Shown piece by piece: positions 24,978-27,768 of a stretch of 27,768 nt of DNA. Below the pieces are notes generated by a model. The model saw nothing but the letters and a program-made list of their open reading frames with translations. It ran no database searches and was not told where the DNA came from. Position numbers and translations under genes: made by a program. Origin of the DNA: Chamaesiphon sp031376885 (GTDB lineage Bacteria; Cyanobacteriota; Cyanobacteriia; Cyanobacteriales; Chamaesiphonaceae); assembly GCA_031376885.1 (NCBI GenBank), contig JANMEL010000248.1, positions 1-27,768 of the forward strand. The letters are read 5' to 3'. Within the stretch, counting starts at the first letter, position 1; every line of letters starts with the position of its first letter.

Positions 24978-27397
24978 ATCGATCGGTTCTTGTTTTTATT
25001 TGCAACCAATAACTCTCGGAGATATCCTTTTGCTAGTTCTTGAGATCGATCGTACAAATTGATAAATTCCCGTTTCTTTTCGGACGTATCTAATAGATCG
25101 GCATTTGACCTTGCGACAGCTTCACCAGCCCATTGAATGGCACCTTCACCGGAATAATATTGCTTCTGAACTGCGGCAACACACTCTTCTAAAGTAGGTT
25201 TGTGATGGAAAACACGGGTATGGTTGGCCATACGCAATGAGTCGCGTTCTGGGTCAATTCTCCAGCTACCATTTTCGTCTTGTTGCCAGAGATTATCTTT
25301 GGCAGTTGCGCCTAATGTATCACTTGAATTAAATTGTCGCATACCAGCACTGTTATGAGCCAGTAATCCATCAACAATAAATTCATGATCGTCTTCAACT
25401 TCAATGTCAAAAGTTTCCGCAGTACCAGCAGGAATCACCGCAGTAACTTCTAAGGGTATCCAATGAGGGTTTACAGCATCTTCAGCGAGTAAAGCATCCC
25501 AATTAGCATCGCGATGACCAGTTCCTTTTGACGGAGCGATTAGGCGCGAAGGATGAGATTGAACTTGAGTCCGCCAGCCCGCTGCCGATGCTAATTGAAT
25601 AAATTGATATGGCAAAGATAAACCATTCTTTTTGGCTTGACGAATGGTAAAGGTCGATCGAATCGCAAATTGATTGATTAAACCAACAGCGACAATCTGA
25701 GATTGTAATCCTTGGATATGAATCCAGTGACAACCTTCATATAACTTTTCACGTCCTGGTAGCTTTTTAGGCTGACGTTCATGAAGTGTTGTTGCTATAC
25801 CCAAAGAGAGAGCTAAACGTTGTACTTCCCGTAGGAATTCAATTTTATTAGAATTTACTAGAACGTTCCGTGATGGTGTTCCGTCAGCGTCACTCAAACC
25901 CGCCAGGAATGCAGCACGAATTTCTCGATTTCCTCGCCATACAAATTCAGGAATAACTGGAATCGACCAAGGTTTCTTGTATTTTCCAAGTTCTTCCGCA
26001 AATTCTTTCCGGTAAACATTTATATTCCCATGAGTACCTTGAATACGAAGAGAAGGAGTATAGCCAATTGAAGTAAGAATACGAATTAACTTTTCTCCCA
26101 ACTCGCCATAGATGCGTTGGGTAGACATTGCAAAAGCAACTTGCCCCCCACCGCCATTACGACGTTTGCATGATTCGATATCGGAATGACCATCTCCAAT
26201 GTAGAATCCCACTAGCCAAGCCCAGTCTGTTGTAGCACAGGGCATCCCTTTTAAATGGGGAACAGAAAGTAATCTATCTCCTGGTTGCAATTCTCCAGCA
26301 TACTTCCAAGTATATGATTTCAATCCATTGTAAACGGCGACACGGTGATTTGCAGTGCAGCGCAGGCGGGTTGCAGAGGTTATCACTTCAACCACATCCT
26401 GAACACCCTGAACAAATTTATTAGTAACTTGTTGGTACTCACCGGAAGAAGTTAATACTCGATCTCCGATGTTAATTTCCTCGATCGGCTTCATGCCATC
26501 AATCGCTGAAACCTTTGCCCCGTAAGCGATACAGCGTCTGATATTCCCTGCTACAATTGTAACTGCTGCTTCATCGATTAATAAACAACATTCAACAGAG
26601 TTTAATTGTCTCCCAATTGCCTTATTTAGTATCCCCGCACAGCGTCCATATAGTTCTAATAATCTAACTGGATTAGCGACACCGCCAAAGCCTTTGAGTT
26701 GTTCGCCTGCGGGACGAACATTGCTCAGATCTATGCTTACTTCTACTTCACCATTAAATCGATCGTCGCTGGATAGTTCCAATAACATTTTGTAGGAACC
26801 AACCCAACCTTGACGGCTATCACCGACGACGATCGTCGCTCTACCACCAGCAACTTCAAGGGTGCTTAATTCCTGACGTTGAGTCAGGGGAATCTTGCCA
26901 ATCTCGCTAATAATTGTGACGGTTAATTGATTGGTGACGATCGGTAACTTGCCGATGAGATCGGGTTCTAAAATCGCTCCTGTACCACAACCCATCATCG
27001 CCAAATCCATCATTAGGGCAAAAGCCGACCAATCACAGACATTTGTACTAGTACAATTGTAGGCACCAGAAAAGTTTTGGGGTTGTTCGAGCCATTGGCT
27101 ACCGCCTACCCACAGCCAACGTCCTGATGGCATCGCCTTGACTTGACGCTGCATTCGATCGATTACATCAGCTTCAGCGTCGGTTAATTTGCCTAACTTG
27201 ACCAAGCCTTTGAGGGTACGGGTACAGACATCTTGCCATGTTTCGCGTCCATTGGCCGTGAAGCGACTGTAGGTACGAAAAAAGACCGGATTTGCCGTAG
27301 GTGCGGAAGCGGGAAAGTCTGAATTGTGTGTTACTGCGGTCGAAATCTCATCGCCGGAGGAAGATTCGGGACGAACTCGGCCAAGTTCTCTAACCAT
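24965..27397 (-). CDS. nrdJ: Class II ribonucleotide reductase NrdJ, first part with in-frame intein
   Basis: An 810-codon open frame starting MVRELGRVRPESS. Residues 1-288 and 683 to about 798 are reductase sequence: FFRTYSRFTANGRETW, SGRWLWVGGSQWLE, GAYNCTSTNVCDWSAFALMM (with the N-terminal active-site Cys), GCGTGAILEP, GNIRR joined to SAGMRQF, and SGEGAIQWAGEAVARSNADL. Residues 289-682 are an intein. The last codons, after about 798-806, run into an intervening sequence and a stop, so the ORF end is not the protein end. With the middle and last exons, the spliced protein would be about 790-800 residues, normal for the family. The upstream region shows no clear promoter or riboswitch. Confidence 0.92.
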   Translation of the reverse strand: MVRELGRVRPESSSGDEISTAVTHNSDFPASAPTANPVFFRTYSRFTANGRETWQDVCTRTLKGLVKLGKLTDAEADVIDRMQRQVKAMPSGRWLWVGGSQWLEQPQNFSGAYNCTSTNVCDWSAFALMMDLAMMGCGTGAILEPDLIGKLPIVTNQLTVTIISEIGKIPLTQRQELSTLEVAGGRATIVVGDSRQGWVGSYKMLLELSSDDRFNGEVEVSIDLSNVRPAGEQLKGFGGVANPVRLLELYGRCAGILNKAIGRQLNSVECCLLIDEAAVTIVAGNIRRCIAYGAKVSAIDGMKPIEEINIGDRVLTSSGEYQQVTNKFVQGVQDVVEVITSATRLRCTANHRVAVYNGLKSYTWKYAGELQPGDRLLSVPHLKGMPCATTDWAWLVGFYIGDGHSDIESCKRRNGGGGQVAFAMSTQRIYGELGEKLIRILTSIGYTPSLRIQGTHGNINVYRKEFAEELGKYKKPWSIPVIPEFVWRGNREIRAAFLAGLSDADGTPSRNVLVNSNKIEFLREVQRLALSLGIATTLHERQPKKLPGREKLYEGCHWIHIQGLQSQIVAVGLINQFAIRSTFTIRQAKKNGLSLPYQFIQLASAAGWRTQVQSHPSRLIAPSKGTGHRDANWDALLAEDAVNPHWIPLEVTAVIPAGTAETFDIEVEDDHEFIVDGLLAHNSAGMRQFNSSDTLGATAKDNLWQQDENGSWRIDPERDSLRMANHTRVFHHKPTLEECVAAVQKQYYSGEGAIQWAGEAVARSNADLLDTSEKKREFINLYDRSQELAKGYLRELLVANKNKNRSMNVK
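25352..26533 (-). other. Intein with LAGLIDADG endonuclease in NrdJ (394 aa)
   Basis: Begins at Cys289 (CIAYGAKVSAIDG) and ends GLLAHN (His681, Asn682), followed by Ser683 of the host protein. The splicing block TANH (His351) and the C-terminal block ETFDIEVEDDHEFIVDG are present, so protein splicing should work. Two LAGLIDADG motifs, LVGFYIGDG (about 395-403) and FLAGLSDADG (497-506), keep their acidic residues, so the homing endonuclease may be active. It sits between GNIRR and SAGMRQF, a conserved reductase site. Confidence 0.93.
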
Positions 27398-27679
27398 GAG
27401 TGAGATATGCTAATTTTGGAACAGAACTTAGTAATATACGGCATCAATCGGAGATAATCAACGTTGTCAAAATCCCCGACATACGCTAGTCACAGCGATC
27501 TAATCACCTCCGGTAGGCTCTGCCAACGACCTCAAATGGCGGATCGCCGATAGGTAGCAAATTGCCAAATTTCCGCAAAAGTCAGCACTCTAAACAATTT
27601 CACCCCATCTTAAAATTGAAATTAGATCGCTGGCCCAAAAAAAAATAACCACATTCCCCCGACATATAGGAACTCTCGC
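27398..27679. other. Region upstream of nrdJ
   Basis: No gene seen. It holds a copy (27506-27529) of the repeat also found at 4210-4233. A TTGACA on the minus strand near 27465 could be a -35 box, but the nearest TATATT is too far away. No cobalamin riboswitch is evident. Confidence 0.5.
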
Positions 27680-27768
27680 CCCACCCAGGTCGGGGCGGCG
27701 ACGCGCGCCGGCCCGGAGGGCCCCCGGGCGCCGCGGGGGGGGGGGGGGGGGGGGGGGCGGGGGGGCGG
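27680..27768. other. GC-only, poly-G contig end, probably artefact
   Basis: Composition changes abruptly to almost pure G and C, ending in a run of 23 G (27735-27757). This is unlike the rest of the window and resembles sequencing noise at the end of an assembled contig. Confidence 0.75.

Noticed and set aside
27398..27480. Cobalamin riboswitch upstream of the B12-dependent reductase
   Set aside because: No B12-box-like sequence or suitable structure is visible, and the leader is short.

Overview
The window is cyanobacterial. HIP1 octamers (GCGATCGC) and their CGATCG core occur throughout. Seven-base tandem repeats typical of cyanobacterial intergenic DNA lie between many genes. The gene content also fits: a PixJ/Tax-type taxis cluster, an L32 protein of cyanobacterial type, a class II ribonucleotide reductase and an orthocaspase-like protein. 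I cannot name the genus; a Chamaesiphon-like or filamentous relative is only a guess. The right end (about 27680 onward) turns abruptly into GC-only and poly-G sequence and is probably a low-quality contig end.

Layout. (1) 200-6166, minus strand: pixG-, pixH-, pixI- and pixJ-like genes, i.e. a PatA-type regulator, a CheY-like regulator, a CheW-like coupler and a chemoreceptor with two GAF domains. The CheA-type kinase expected after pixJ would lie beyond the left edge. (2) 6652-8301, plus: a second CheW-like protein, then a membrane-anchored caspase-fold protein whose catalytic cysteine position holds Asn. (3) 8534-11951, plus: threonine dehydratase (ilvA), ribosomal protein L32 (rpmF) and a CNNM/CorC-type membrane protein. 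(4) 12125-14965, minus: a double M16 zinc peptidase, probably exported. (5) 15506-18009, plus: a polysaccharide flippase and a family 4 glycosyltransferase, ending in a strong hairpin. (6) 18574-22649, plus: an accessory region with a secreted trypsin-like protease, two tandem small envelope proteins each preceded by a copy of the protease 3' end, a secreted leucine-rich-repeat protein with a broken LRR tail behind it, and a third fragment of the protease tail. (7) 22686-23180, minus: a DUF1499 protein. (8) 23310-27397, minus: adenosylcobalamin-dependent ribonucleotide reductase (nrdJ), broken up by an intein and two intervening RNA sequences.

Two places stand out. First, nrdJ looks like two separate genes, but the missing piece, including the catalytic Asn-Pro-Cys-Gly motif, is a 30-codon exon between two intron-like elements. 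The second element has group I splice sites supported by P1 and P10 pairing, so one protein appears to need protein splicing plus two RNA splicing events. Second, the protease / small-protein region is a repeating module: the last 42 codons of the protease plus the overlapping small gene are duplicated downstream, and a third truncated copy follows. The spacing and ribosome binding site of the overlapping TTG start are preserved in each copy.

Intergenic DNA is dominated by heptad repeats (GGGGATA, GGGGTCA, CCCTGAA, GGTTTCA, TCCAAAA) that run up to, and sometimes supply, start-adjacent sequence and stop codons. I found no tRNA, rRNA, CRISPR array, transposase or phage gene.
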